64,000 bases of DNA from Phytoseiulus persimilis (taxonomy: Eukaryota > Arthropoda > Arachnida > Mesostigmata > Phytoseiidae). The notes under the pieces were generated by a model, which was given only the letters and a program-made list of their open reading frames with translations, ran no database searches and was not told the origin of the DNA. Made by a program: the position numbers and the translations under genes. The stretch spans positions 24,862,001-24,926,000 of the forward strand of contig CM075103.1 of assembly GCA_037576195.1 (NCBI GenBank), given 5' to 3'. Shown here piece by piece: positions 1 through 10,734 of the stretch. Position 1 is the first letter of the stretch; every line of letters starts with the position of its first letter.

Positions 1-229
1 TCACGGAGCTCAACTGCCTGCGCTTGAGATGGAGAATAACACAACGAACTGCTATGGATCTCCGAGTTTCGGTCAGTTTCGCCTCCTCTGCCCACATTGG
101 ACTGGCGCGCCCGAAAAGCTCGAGCAGTGCCCGAGAATTCATTCGTCAAATCTTTGAGGACGAATCACGTTCCAAAATCAAGGTCAAGGCTTCTCAGCGG
201 GAATGCTTAGCTTCACATTGCAGAGCTGG

Positions 230-1560
230 GACCGGATGTTTTGAGTGCTGCCGTTGAAGTTACGTGCAACGTGTGCATCAAAGCTGTGAAGGTCTCGAAG
301 AGGTCTCACGTGAACCCGCACCTTCAGTCTGCTGGTCGCAGAGAAAGACTCCCACAAACAGAGAATAACGGCGACGACGGATCGGTTTGAATTCCTGTTC
401 AATTCTCAACGAAAATGAGTTCAACATGGATCTGCGTGGAATGTTGGTGAGTTCGAACGCTCGTTGAACAAGACTCAACATTCAGCTCTCAGAAGCTTCA
501 TGGAGAAATACTGCGGTAACCCGATGCCAAATCACACGGCCCCACGGAAAACATACCTGACGAGGCCTGACGAGGAGTCTATTCTGAAAATCCGAGCGTC
601 TATCGGTGATGATCGGATCTGGATCTCGATCGATGAAACCACAGATGTCAAGGGTCAACTCGTAGCAAGCACCGTAGTTGGGAGCCTCACGGCGGAGAAA
701 CAATCCACCCCAGTCCTACTGGACACAGAAATAGGGAAGAGAACCGATCATTCGAGCATCGCAAATGCCTTCACAATGCCCCCCTCAAACTCTGGCCCCG
801 AGGAATACACCACGACTGTGTTCATCTCTTTCACAGCGCCGCCGCATCCTATATGAAGAAAGCCGCCAGAGCATTGGAAGTACTCTTCCCCAAGATGATC
901 CATTTGACATGCGTGGTCCATGAAGTCCACAGAGTTTGCGAAGATATTCGAGACCGGTATCCGACGGCGGACAGCCTCATTGCGAACGGGAAGAATGTCT
1001 CCCTCCCAGATTCGGAAGTTTTGGGAGCGAGTCAGCTGGGCCGCGGCGTCAACTGAGCTTCGGCGTCAACTGGGCCCCGGCGTCAACTGGGCTTCGCCGT
1101 CAACTTCCGAGCGGACCGGCAGGCAGCGGACTTGAAGCGGGTTGGGAGATTGGGTGAGGTTAGGTTATGGCTCGGGCGAGCGAGCGGAGCGATGCGAGCA
1201 GATCGACAACCAGCGCACTCGAAATCGTGCGGGGAATCCGGTGAGATCAGGTTAAGGCCCTTGTTGACCCCGTGGCCCGGTTGACGCCATGGCCCAGTTG
1301 ACGGCGAAGCTCAGTTGACGCCGGAGCCCAGTTGACGGGCACCCGAAGTTTTGGTCAGTCGTGCCGAATACGCATCTCCCTCCAGAGCCCGTTGTGACTC
1401 GTTGGGGCACTTGGATTTCAGCCGCTCTCTATTATGAGGAGCACTTCGAAGTCCGCGAACGATATGTCAACGACGACGCCTTCGACCTTCGTTTACGGAT
1501 GTTTCTCGCGCTGGCATTCGTCCCACTTCAACACGGGCGTGAGCTCGTCTAGATGCCTGT
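230..1560 (+). pseudogene. hAT-type transposase pseudogene, broken by an insertion and frameshifts
   Basis: The conceptual protein shows, in order, a zinc-finger-like stretch (CNVC then HLQSAG, about 268-330), a segment with RSFMEKYCG (about 490-515), the catalytic-core-like string IWISIDETTDV (about 616-650), a segment with KKAARALEVLFPKMIHLTC and HEVHRVCEDI (853-950), and VVTRWGTWISAALYYEEHFE (about 1390-1450). This order is what I know from arthropod hAT transposases with a BED/THAP-like N-terminus. The reading frame changes near 360-460 and near 775-853, and a fold-back element sits in the middle. The C-terminal dimerisation region is not found. It is a dead copy; the superfamily call rests on motif memory. 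Confidence 0.7.
1025..1344. mobile_element. 320-bp fold-back element inside the hAT pseudogene
   Basis: The two arms are inverted relative to each other and are built from a 12-14-bp unit with core CGTCAACTGGGC: four to five units at the left, read as GTTGACGCC-type units at the right. The direct repeat gaagttttgg flanks it (1015-1024 and 1345-1354), and the hAT coding sequence resumes right after it, so it is an insertion with a 9-10-bp target duplication. The middle has no ORF. The right end, read inward, starts GGGTGCCC. No transposase is present, so it is non-autonomous. Confidence 0.75.
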
Positions 1561-2090
1561 CAACTCCGACTCCAAGAGAGACAATAGGGACATCCTCGCA
1601 ACCTTCACACGCTTCTTCCAGTCTACCTGGATCGGCAGCGACTTCAATCCAGCCAGATATAAACTCGAATGGTGGAGCGCGTTTGTGACGACCCGGCCAG
1701 CCCTGATTACCCGGACTGATTGCGCACAATATAAGCTTCTGAGCGTGGATTCTAAAATACCTCTCAGAGTTGACGAGGAGCAGTAGAGACAGACGAAATG
1801 ATGGAAAGGCGGCTTCCGTGTAAACGAAATGTGTAAAAGATTTTGTTGCCGCGATGATAAGCTAAAGAAAACTTGTGCGACGAACCTCATTAGGAACTTC
1901 TCAGCTCCTGGAGCTTAACTATGTTCCTTCGTCCGATTCATCGAGGGTATGTCGTCACCGAGGTGTCTCATGCCGTCGTCCGCTTTCTCCTCTTCATATT
2001 CCCCTGAGCTACCGTACTCTCTCTTTCTATCAATATCCACAGATCATATCACACGCGACTTGGACGAGTCAAAGACGAAGTGGGTGGAGA
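1561..2090. other. No recognised gene
   Basis: Short open stretches exist on both strands (for example 78 codons from 1553 on the plus strand), but I recognise no domain, repeat or element end. It may be further hAT sequence decayed beyond recognition, or host spacer. Confidence 0.4.
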
Positions 2091-2094
2091 GCAT

Positions 2095-2465
2095 AGTCTC
2101 CCAGCACACCAAGAAAGATGGTGATCGATTCCCTGGTACTCAGCCGGTCGCCCTCGACAGGGTGACTTTGAAAAAAGTATCCCAAGGCTCCCAAAGGGTC
2201 ACCTGGAAGAGCGACGGGAACCGATTTATTTTGCTGATCGGCACGGAAGCCCACGTCTATCTCCTGGATGAGTATGGAAACATCTTCGGAGTTCCAAACC
2301 TGAGCTTCCCGTGCAGGAACAACCTGGAGGTCTCTGTTCACCACTCTGCTTAACGGAGAAATCGTTCTGGATAGGCTGGAGTACAAAATCGTCCCGCGTT
2401 ACCTGATACGGGACATCATCCACCTTCGACAGTCGCAGATGGCCAATGGCTACTTGGGGAATGCG
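2095..2465 (+). pseudogene. mRNA capping enzyme, guanylyltransferase domain fragment (frameshifted)
   Basis: The translation holds FPGTQPVALDR, then VTWKSDGNRFILLIG, then VYLLDEYGNIFGV, and after a one-base frame change near 2325-2337, LLNGEIVLDRL and PRYLIRDII. In metazoan capping enzymes the matching blocks are FPG-QPVS, the nucleophile motif K-x-DG-x-R, the VY-x-DR-x-N-x-VF segment, LLDGE and PRYL-x-YDI, in that order and spacing. The active-site lysine is kept as K-S-D-G. The frameshift and the lack of the rest of the enzyme (phosphatase domain, OB fold) make this a fragment: a decayed gene copy, or less likely an exon with a sequencing error. No introns or poly(A) are evident to decide between retrocopy and segmental fragment. 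Confidence 0.7.
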
Positions 2466-2569
2466 CCTCCGAATATGTGTGCGTCGAGATCCGGACGCTC
2501 CCCGACAAGTCATGGCTTCTCTGTTTTCACGAGCGGTGTGAATAGCGGAGTTTATCCGGGGATCTACAC

Positions 2570-2997
2570 CTCCCTGGATCAATAAACACCGGAATGAGTG
2601 GTCAAGAACAGGAGCTCTTCAAGTCACTGGGAGTCCCTGGACCGGCTCCCGAGTTTCGTTTCCCCAACAAAAATTGCCGATTCAGCGAGAATCGTCTCCC
2701 ATGACTGGTGATCAAACCTGGAATGGAGCTGTTCGACCGGATTCACTCCCTCCTCGAGGAACGGTTCCTCGTACTGGCGACCTCAATTCAGTTGGAGTGA
2801 ACTACTGCACGATCTGCAGACAAGCGGAGGTCGGAGAAAACTCCGGCTCGATTCGGGAACGTCTTCCGACCTACGAGGAGGCAATGAGGAATCGAATTGC
2901 CAAACCAATCCCCCAGCCGCCGCCACAAGTGGCCTCTAATGTAAGGCCCGTTAGAGGTCCAACGGCTATAAACCGGCGGCGGAACATTCCATACTGA
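2570..2997 (+). pseudogene. Copy 1 of unrecognised repeated gene family ('MSGQEQ' family)
   Basis: From 2605 the frame reads MSGQEQELFKSLGVPGPAP, and nearly the same DNA recurs inverted at about 16965-17035. A second conserved part, reading RNRIAKPIPQPPPQVASN (about 2889-2945), recurs inverted at about 9935-10015. Between them lies a short stretch with a CxxC pair and the late-domain-like string LPTYEEA. The frame shifts between the two conserved parts near 2665-2675, so this copy does not encode one continuous product. I do not recognise the protein. The proline-rich, PTYEEA-bearing tail resembles cytoplasmic tails or Gag-type late domains, but that is only a resemblance. Confidence 0.45.
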
Positions 2998-2999
2998 CA

Positions 3000-3776
3000 T
3001 TATTCATCTTCAATATTGAAAACAAATCCTGAATAAATGCAGACTCTTCTCCTAAAATGCTAGTCTCCAAGAAACCCCGTGTCCTCCTTGCTGCCAAGAT
3101 CGATTCCAAGAAAGCCATCATCTACGCATACAATGGGCTAATGAAGTTCATTCTTCGGCGTAAGTTCCTTTGCCGAGAACGGAAATGCGATATCTCGGAT
3201 AATTTTCGTTTATTTCTATTAAAGACAGCAACTTGGGGTCACCCAGTATCACGTTAAGAGCTCGCAGCGGAGGTGCCGCAATAGGTCAGCCCACTCTGGA
3301 CCATGTCCAAGAGCGACACAAATGTCATCCCGGCTGATTCGAGTCCACGGAGGTTTGATCGAACGTTTGGATCGAACGTTCAAACTTCGCTAATGTTTAG
3401 CTCCAACTCAGCAATCGAGATAGCCTCAGGTGCGAAGATCAAGCGAATCAAAATCGGGGGAATCATCGTGGAGGGCAGTAGTAGCCGCGGGGACCGGGGT
3501 AGTAGTATTCGTGGTCGCTTCAGGTTCCGCCGGATTGTCATTCCCCTGCTGTTCCTCTTGCACTCGAACACTCTTGAAGACTTTTGGCAAGGGCTGCATC
3601 GAGTCGAGCGAGCATGAGTTCCTCCAAGTGAGTGGATAACATTATAGTGGCCCGATGGAGATCGCCGCTGCCTGGATCGACGGAAAGCGTTCTTCGAGTC
3701 CGCATCAGATGGCGGATGCATCGCGTCCGACGTGAATGATTTTTCGTTCGAGCGGGGGTGACGATATCTGATACTA
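3000..3776. other. No recognised gene
   Basis: A short plus-strand ORF from 3057 (66 codons, starting MLVSKKPRVLLAAKID) ends beside a GTAAGT that could be a splice donor at about 3160, but nothing supports a gene. The minus-strand frame open across 3380-3776 is simply the mariner transposase frame running on past the element end. Confidence 0.35.
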
Positions 3777-4903
3777 TTAGGTAAGTCAAAAAGTTCGTCG
3801 GCTTTTCTACCCGATTTTGAGGAGCCAAATCTCTGCAGACAACAATATTTTTTTTCAATTATATATTGACCGTTTTGTTCGATGACCTTCGCCCATCGCT
3901 CTGGTAAATCCATGATTCCATTCTCCCAGAACTTTTTCTCTTTATTATCAAAATATCGATGGAGGTGATTTTTAATATCCTCCAAAGATTCAAATGTGGC
4001 GCCGTCAAGAGAGTTCTGCAGAGACCTGAACAAGTGATAATCTGATGGTGCGAGGTCGGGACTATAGGCTGGGTGCGGTAGCACATCCCAATCAAACTCC
4101 GCCAATTTCTGCCGGGAAGCCAAACTTTTGTGTGGTCTCGCATTATCATGTTGAAAAACCACGCCCCACCTGTTTGCCAAACCTGGGCGCTTGGATGCAA
4201 CTGCGGTCTTCAAATCTTCAAGTTGTCTGCAGTAGACTTCGGAGTTGATAGTCTGATCCATCGGGAGCAGCTCAAAAAACACTACGCCTTTGCAGTCCCA
4301 CCAGCAGCTCAGCATGACCTTTTTTTGATGAAGTTCTGGTCTGGGGATAGCTGCTGCCTGAGAACCTTTGCGGACCCAGCTTCTTCTCTGTGTTGCGTTT
4401 CTGTAGAGTATCCATTTTTCATCGCCGGTTATCAATCTCCTCAGAAACGATTCCTTGTGGTTCTTCCGGAGTAGTAGGTGACAGGTATCAACGCGTCGTT
4501 CAAGCTGCCTATCAGTGAGGTCGTGAGGTAGCCAGATATTCCGCTTGCTTGAGAAACCTGCTTGATGCAGGCGGTTCCAAACGGTTCCGTGAGAGACTCC
4601 CGTCACATCTTCAATTTCTTTCATGGTCAAGGCTGGATTCGAAGTAACCAAGCTAATGATTTCGTCCGTCTCCACAACTTGAGGTCGTCCTGATCTCGGC
4701 TCATCTTCAAGATTGAAGTTTCCAGCTTCGAAACGGGCGAATCGCTTTTCGACCGTGGATTTGTGTAGTGCGTTTTCGCCGTAAACTGCGCATATCTTCC
4801 GCGTTGTCTGCGCTGCACTTAAGCCTTCGCGGTAGGAGAACAACATGATGTGTCGAAAATGCTCTTTTTTTTCCTCCATTTCAAATAGCTGCTGATTCCA
4901 CAA
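3777..4903 (-). CDS. Mariner transposase (DD34D), open, no stop inside the element
   Basis: The cut-and-paste transposase binds the element's ends and moves it in the nucleus. The N-terminal helix-turn-helix region spans about residues 9-115 (FRHIMLFSYREGLSAAQTTR; GTVWNRLHQAGF). The WVPHEL-type linker is IWLPHDL (about 123). The catalytic residues are D161 (ITGDEKW), D253 (FQHDNARPH) and D288 in SPDLAPSDYHLF; exactly 34 residues separate the last two. The start could be Met1 (4903) or, more like the family, Met9 (4879, MEEKKEHF). Family members normally stop just after a string like VEQNGQYII (here about 340-349). Here no stop follows: the frame continues through the terminal repeat and 132 codons into flanking DNA, to 3380. 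So the natural stop codon has been lost, or the tail is tolerated. Confidence 0.9.
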
Positions 4904-5060
4904 AGTATACGATAAAGTTGGGAGCGGTGTATCCGCGCGCAGCCGAGAGTCTAATCTTCAGTGTAAACACCCAGCCGCACTCCCAGGCGGCACTGCTGTA
5001 GAGCGCGGGAATTTCAAAAATGCGGCTTCAAAAAGCCGACGAACTTTTTGACTTACCTAA
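3777..5060 (-). mobile_element. Mariner DNA transposon, complete, with perfect 30-bp terminal inverted repeats
   Basis: The left end (3777-3806) and the right end (5031-5060) are exact inverted copies over 30 bases, starting TTAGGTAAGTCAAAAAGTTC. The element is 1284 bp, the usual mariner size, and is flanked by TA on both sides (3775-3776 and 5061-5062), the expected target duplication. One long transposase frame fills the minus strand. Perfect ends and an open gene imply recent transposition. Confidence 0.95.
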
Positions 5061-5062
5061 TA

Positions 5063-7680
5063 AAAGTATCAGCTTGTTCACGCAGTACGGGGAGCGAGTG
5101 ATACCAACGAACTCTCTGGGAGCCCATAGATGTTTCTCGATCGGGGGAATCGAGTACTCATTGAGCCTCATTGGGACCTGCAAAGAAGAGTGATCTGTCA
5201 CAGGACTTAAACTCGGCTCTTCTCAATCAACCACTCTCATTTCTTCCCGAAGCGTGTGATGGTATCGATCACTCCGAGCTTTGTAGAGTTCGATCATCAT
5301 CCTGACCTTGTCCTTGCCTGGGCGCGAATTCCATCTTCGATCAGCGCAAGTAGTAGCCGCGCAACGAGAACCTACTGGGCCGTCTCCGAGAGTCTAAAAG
5401 AGCCAGGAGGACCGTCTACTAATCGCGACCTTGTACTATTGCGAGCCACGAGAAGAGCGTCGGGAGCACTCGTAGGAGCAGTTCAGTCTCGTATCCGATA
5501 CGCAATCGACGAGAAGGGCTCCAGGAACATCCCAAGGAACGATTGAACGTCCTTTCCAAGGAGCTGGAGCGCGAACCACAAAACGAGCTTCTTACGAGCA
5601 TGATGAGGCGATTTTATGTCATTATTATGAAGCTTCCACGAGAAAGGCTCCAGAAACAGCCGAAGATAGCTTCCCATTCGCAACGATATTCCACCATTTC
5701 AGTTGGAATAACATCCGACGAGATTCCGTTTCCTTCCGATGTCACCCACACCAGGAACTTTGAGATGGAGGGCAGCCAGACAGGGAGGATCGATACGACG
5801 AGGCATGAAAAGGTAGAGGTAAAAAGCACGCATCGAATGTGAATTCCCTAGCGAGACTCGTGTCTAAAGTGGACGAGGAAGGCTGGATGAATGTAGTCTC
5901 CTAACAGAATGATATCTGGAAGTCAGAGCCCAACAATCATTGTTGCTAATCGACTCCGTAAAGTACTTCCTGACTCCAAATCCACTCGAGAGAGTTGGGG
6001 TCGTTGCCGGCGACCACACGAAGTTTCGCCAACCGCTGGACGTCAGCATCAATGAGGTCGTCAGACTTACTTCAACCGTGGAGTTTGAACGATAAAGCGG
6101 CAACTTACTTAGAGGGGGTCGTCATTTGTTCAACAGCCACGTGGGCCATTGTCGTGAGTCGAAGAAGAGTCGGAGAGCGAAACCATGAGTTTCGATTCGT
6201 CGCATCATTTTCCTCTCAAGCGAGATTCATGGGGTTTTCGGAAGGTGCATTTTCAGAGGGACTATTTCGGGTGTCGGGGAACGAGAGAGGGGCTTGTGAA
6301 GTTCGAACAACGAGATCTTTGGCTCGGAAGGAAACTGTTCATGCTTGGAAGTAGCCCGGGAGCTTGACCGCTGCGCATGGGTTGCACAACAGGAGTTGTC
6401 AACGCGGAACATCCCACAAGTCCTCACGTCATGGGTTCCCCATCAGTCCTTCGGACGATTTCTCTTCCTGAGATATGCCTCAAAAGATGAGCTGTTCATC
6501 TGATGAGTTCCTTACCTCTCAGCCTCGGGGGCTGATCAAGAAGTGATGTATCGAACATTCCCTCTCCAAACTGAATAAGGGCGCGTTGAAACCGAAGTTA
6601 GGAATTCCGACAGCTCGCGATCGGCTCTACTCCTACCTAAGCCGAATAAGTCCATGAACATCGCGAGAATTCCACTCGCGACCCATGGGCTCGGAGGCTA
6701 CGACAATGAAGTCTGCTTTGGTCGAAGAATATGGAGGATGTGGACGTTTTTTTAGCGCCTTCCGAGGGGATTCACTCGCGGTAAGACAGGGCTGTCCAGG
6801 CCTGGTCAACGTCTGCTGCGTCCGAATTCGGTAACTCAATCACAATCCAGGGCGAATCCGATCTCCTTTGACCGTCTTACTGCCATCTATCTAGAGAAGT
6901 ACCCTAAAGTCTGGGAGATAAGGGACTACTTTTTTGACAGAAAACATTACGGGAACTTCTGCTTGTGTGCACGCATGTGAATCCCGATAATTTTGCACGA
7001 TGTAGCAACGTTCCGTCAATCACGGAAGGATGCCAGATCTTGAAAATTCCATCGATGACTGTGAATTCTGGGTGAATTTATGGTTGAAGTAGTAGTGCCT
7101 TTTCTCCCAGACTTTGGGGTATCGTTGAAGGATGTTGTCTCAGGGATGAGTTCGTTCGACGCGAGCTGCGCATGCAAACAGCGTCCTCGAGGAAGCTCCA
7201 GTATCGTGCGCTGAAGGCTGAAGCTCGAGCAAGATGATCTTCGCTGAGACGAGAGTGCCGGGTACCATCCATGGTCATGCGTATAACCTGATCGAAGTAT
7301 TCTTCTCTGAGTCCGGCTTGCGATTTTGCCTCGAGCCCATTTGTGAAGCGGTCAGGCATCCATCCTCCATTCCAGGTACCATTGTCTTCTTTACTGAGGT
7401 ATCCCCACCCGTTCTCATCGAGACTCCTGGGATCACGAATGTTTTGTTGCGACTCACGCCTCGCAAGGCGATTCAACTTAGCTTTGAAGAGCATATAGCC
7501 TGGCTAACCAGTGCATGATTCGGATAATGATGTTCGTGGCAAGAGGCGAGGCCGGAATCCCCGGAAGAAATGCAAACATCGCCATTGTGAAAAGAGCTCG
7601 TCCACCGTTTGCAGCTACCTGGGACCCGTTTTCGCCCACCGATCAGGATCAATCTTATCGGATCTCAAGACTTTCCCTCA
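5063..7680. other. No recognised gene; weak internal duplication
   Basis: Several short ORFs, none with a domain I recognise. The longest of interest is 99 codons from 5543 on the plus strand (KELEREPQNELLTSMM). Around 5510-5560 and 5640-5690 related strings occur (gagaagggctccaggaac and gagaaaggctccagaaac, each followed by a GAAC/CGCAACGA-type word), suggesting an old duplication of about 130 bp. A 36-codon open stretch ends at 6970 (IYLEKYPKVWEIRDYFF), too short to call. Confidence 0.35.
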
Positions 7681-7689
7681 AGAAACGCC

Positions 7690-7860
7690 CATGATTCTTC
7701 CATTCCATCGAGTTGAACGCCTTTCTAACGTCTAGCAGGACGAGCAGATATCTCTTTCTACTCTGCCACGGTCTTTGCTCCTCGGCATGAATGATGTTGG
7801 TCACTCTCTGGAGTGCGGTAAGCGCCGACCGCACTCAGAAGGCGGATCGAGCTCGCAACC
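7690..7860 (-). pseudogene. R1-clade LINE reverse transcriptase scrap
   Basis: Read on the minus strand, it gives LTALQRVTNIIHAEEQRPWQ and then RYLLVLLDVRKAFNSMEW. The full-length LINE of this window has, at the same place in its reverse transcriptase, LSALENV, EKQRPWQSRNR and LMVLLDVKNAFNSIEW. The match covers RT block A with the first catalytic Asp (LLDV). The sequence diverges on both sides, so only a fragment of perhaps 55 codons can be recognised. The neighbouring minus-strand frames (7078-7494, 7860-8060) may be decayed remains of the same element, but I cannot show it. Confidence 0.7.
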
Positions 7861-7869
7861 GTCGATTTC

Positions 7870-9150
7870 GACGAACACCACTCACCCGCCTGCCGAGACC
7901 TGGGATGGGTCCAGAGTGACTGAAATGAATACAAGCCAATTAAACCGGAGGAGTTAACAAAGGTACTCACGTTTGTTGTGGTCCGAGCTCCCAGAATAGG
8001 TGCCAGGGAGAGGGCCATCAAACGGGCCATTGTTCGGTACGCAAGTCTGTGTGTGTTCTCCGCGGCGACATTCTATATAGTTCCCGAAGATTGGACTACT
8101 CGATCTGCATAGAGCACTCCCATGATGACTGCGACTCCGAAGCACGGCTATGTCGTACACTCGGAAAGAGTCGTACTTAAGCTGAGTTGTCCGGGAACTT
8201 AGCTAGATCTGCACGAGAAACAACAGCAAACAGAGCCACATTCAACGATGTCCTCAAACAACGCACATGAAGAATATGGACGCTCATATGCCCGTCAGGT
8301 GCTCGGAAAAAAATCTCTGAAGGAAGTCTGAAAGATGAAAGACCCTCCTCTTTGAAAGAACCACCTAGCGTGCAACGATCTGTCTCATGAAGGACTCGTG
8401 AGTTAGAAACCTCATCCTGCGAACGACTCATCAAATAACGAGCTTATCGAATGAAAAACGTATCGGATGACGTAGTTTTCGTTCAAATAACTCATTGGAT
8501 GAGGGACTTCTCCGACCTTCCATTCTGAGATCCTCCCTCTGCAGAACACCTCCTCCGAACGGACAGGACGATCGCGCAGAATCGAAGGATTGGGTTCCTT
8601 CATTGGTATCACAATCACAACAAGTTCAGAATGATAGTCCAAGATAAATTCTTCAGGATCTGCTCACTTGTGGTCTCACACGATGCTTGTGGTCAATCAG
8701 CACCTACCAGATGAAAGTCGCCTCGACTCGGAATCGACGAACCAGGAGAGTATTGGAGTGAGCATCGGGACAGACCAAGCAATTTTTCCGCCTGACAGCA
8801 ACTGTCCAAACTCAAACTGATCGTGTGGCATCGGAGAGAGTGGTACGCTCTCCGATCCACATCGCGAGTCAAAAGGATTGGAGTTCAATCGCGTCATTCA
8901 AGTCCCTTCGCTTGCAGTCCGATGTCCACAAACAAAATATCCGTGATACCGAACCTACCATACATTCCCGACCAATGGAATGATGCGGCAAAATTTGCTT
9001 CAGTAGCTAACTGTATGCGAAGGTGATGGCTATCTTGACATCGAACTTGAGAACAAGGAAGACAAGGAGCTTATTGGAGTTTAGCGACGTCTGCTTCCAT
9101 TCATAAGCTCTACCTGAAATCAGAATGGAAAATATGGAAGGCTTGATAGT
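7870..9150. other. No recognised gene
   Basis: Only short ORFs without recognisable domains, and no clear repeats or element ends. Confidence 0.4.
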
Positions 9151-9185
9151 TCATTGACATCAGAGATGGGCATGATTCGGACTCG

Positions 9186-9267
9186 ATCCGAACCCGTAGT
9201 AATGGTCAGATTGATCTCGGAATCACCCCTCCAGAGTTGGAAAGTAATGGTCAGATTGGTCTCGGAA
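9186..9267 (+). repeat. 45-bp minisatellite, left part
   Basis: About two units of the family with consensus core GGTCAGATTGGTCTCGGAAT followed by CACCCCTCCAG. They are interrupted by the SINE and resume at 9545. Confidence 0.85.
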
Positions 9268-9544
9268 GTCGGCTCGTTGGCCGTGTGGCATAAACCAACG
9301 CCTTGGGTGCCACGCTAAGCTAGCAATCGCGGGTTCGATCCCCGGCCGGGACAACAAATTTCTTGAGTGGTAAAAAGAGGATTCAATTTATATCAGAATT
9401 GAATCTGAACCATCTTAAGACCCAAGCCCACCGCCCGCAATGGGATTTGCGAGGCGATAGGGAGTGTTTCTGAAGCAATACCGAAAGGTGATTCCGGGAC
9501 ACTTCTGAGGGCTGGCTGAGAGGTTCAGCCGGAAAACAAAAAAA
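9268..9544 (+). mobile_element. tRNA-derived SINE, copy 1 (277 bp)
   Basis: The element has a tRNA-like head with an A-box-like TGGCCGTGTGG (about 9278) and a B box GGTTCGATCCC (about 9331-9345), a tRNA-unrelated body, and an A-rich tail (aaaacaaaaaaaa). It is flanked by an exact 15-bp target duplication, agattggtctcggaa (9253-9267 and 9545-9559), which is minisatellite sequence. A second copy of the same length lies at 33604 and differs at only a handful of positions, so the family moved recently. As a SINE it would rely on a LINE's machinery; the R1-clade LINEs here also end in poly(A). Confidence 0.9.
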
Positions 9545-9775
9545 AGATTGGTCTCGGAATCACCACTCCAGACTTAGAAGAGGATGGTGAGATTGGTCTC
9601 GGAATCACCCCCTTAGACTTGGGAAGTAATGATCAGATTGGTCCCCGAATAACCCCTCCAGACTTGGAAGAGTATGGTCAGATTGGTCCCCGAATAACCC
9701 CTCCAGACTCGGAAGAGTATGGTCAGATCGATCGCGGAATCACCTCCAAAGACCCCCAGAAACATGGTCTGATCG
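9545..9775 (+). repeat. 45-bp minisatellite, right part
   Basis: About five units continue after the SINE (9545-9775) in the same phase, with core GGTCAGATTGGTCYCGAAT-like. They end where the 'gaatccgaatc' subterminal region of the hAT-like element begins. Confidence 0.85.
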
Positions 9776-9929
9776 GATTCGTATGGATTCATAGACCTGG
9801 TTCGAGTCTGTATTCGAATCCGCTCCTCGAATCTGAATCCAAATCCGAATCCGGATTCGATTGCCGGCAAAACTATGAATCTGGATTCAGATTCAGGTCG
9901 TCGAATCCGAATCATGCCCATCTCTGATG

Positions 9930-10190
9930 GACATACAACTGGCCCTATGTTGGAGGCGACTTGTCGCGGCGGATCGGGGATCGCGATCGGTTTACGAATA
10001 CGATTCCTGAGGTCCACAATGACTCCATCTAAGGCTGTGAACCGGCCTATTCACTCCAGTCAGAGGAGAGTTCGGCTGGGCAGTTTGTTCGGCGGCCTCG
10101 ATCGAGGGTTAAAGCTCCAAGATCACGGGGAAGCTGACTCCCTGTTCTGTTCAGCAACTCATCGATCTTTCAAGCTTGGAGAGGAATTAA
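9930..10190 (-). pseudogene. C-terminal part of 'MSGQEQ' family copy 2, cut off by a LINE
   Basis: On the minus strand it reads VDLRNRIRKPIAIPDPPRQV and then ASNIGPVVCP, matching RNRIAKPIPQPPPQVASN and VRPVRGP of copy 1 (2889-2960). The remainder of copy 2 is on the far side of the LINE at 16137-17240. The target duplication joins the two parts, so before the insertion they were contiguous. Left of it lies the hAT-like element end (9926). Confidence 0.5.
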
Positions 10191-10734
10191 GGTTAGAAAA
10201 CCATCGTAGTGATCTTCCGAGGAGCGGTCACACTCGGGAGGTGGCTCTGGAGTTTTTCCGAAAAGTTGAGTTCTAGCGCTCCGAAACTTCAAAGTGAGAG
10301 TTCGTTCGGAGGAGGGAATCGGCGTGCACCGGGTCAGCGTGAGATTAAGACACTTTGACTGTCTTTCCGCGACCTTTTGCCGCTCAAAGTACCTCCGCGG
10401 CCACACCTACGGGTGACGAACACAGCGCAGCTAACTCAGCTCTGCCAGTTTTCCGATCACCCCGAAGCCATCGAAACTGGTGAGCAGTAGAGTTTAGACT
10501 CGCCAGGCTAGGAATCTGCATAGAAACACGCTCCAGAGGCGGATATTTGGTCACGGTGGCACCGAGCCGGTTCAACACCTGACCGCCTGCTGTTTACGTC
10601 TCGTCACCGGGAGGCCCTTGAGCGGGCGCTCGAACCCGTGACACGACCGGGCAGCCAATTAAGAGAGCAAGCAAGCAGACATCGCGGAGCAACCGGGAAC
10701 ACCGGGCTCGGTGCAGAGTAGGCAAGACACCGAA

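Larger units (their letters stand above)
9161..9926. mobile_element. Non-autonomous hAT-like element carrying 45-bp minisatellite units
   Basis: The ends are inverted: CAGAGATGGGCATGATTCGG at the left and its complement at 9905-9926. hAT ends commonly begin CAGxGxTGGGCA. The flanking 8-mers attgacat (9153-9160) and atggacat (9927-9934) differ at one base, as an ageing 8-bp hAT target duplication would. The interior holds no transposase. It holds minisatellite units, a SINE, and near the right end a run of 'gaatccgaatc'-type words (9800-9910), a subterminal repeat. Confidence 0.75.

Noticed and set aside
3057..3257. Possible exon with a GTAAGT donor
   Set aside because: No acceptor, domain or partner exon; a single GTAAGT is common by chance.
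6850..6970. A 36-codon stretch (IYLEKYPKVWEIRDYFF) that reads like an exon
   Set aside because: Too short, no splice sites or family match.
9278..9360. A tRNA gene
   Set aside because: The A- and B-box region is the head of a SINE; the cloverleaf is not complete and the sequence recurs with a 277-bp body.
10711..10734. ORF1 start at 10711
   Set aside because: The codon there is GTG; the ATG at 10735 is the plausible start.
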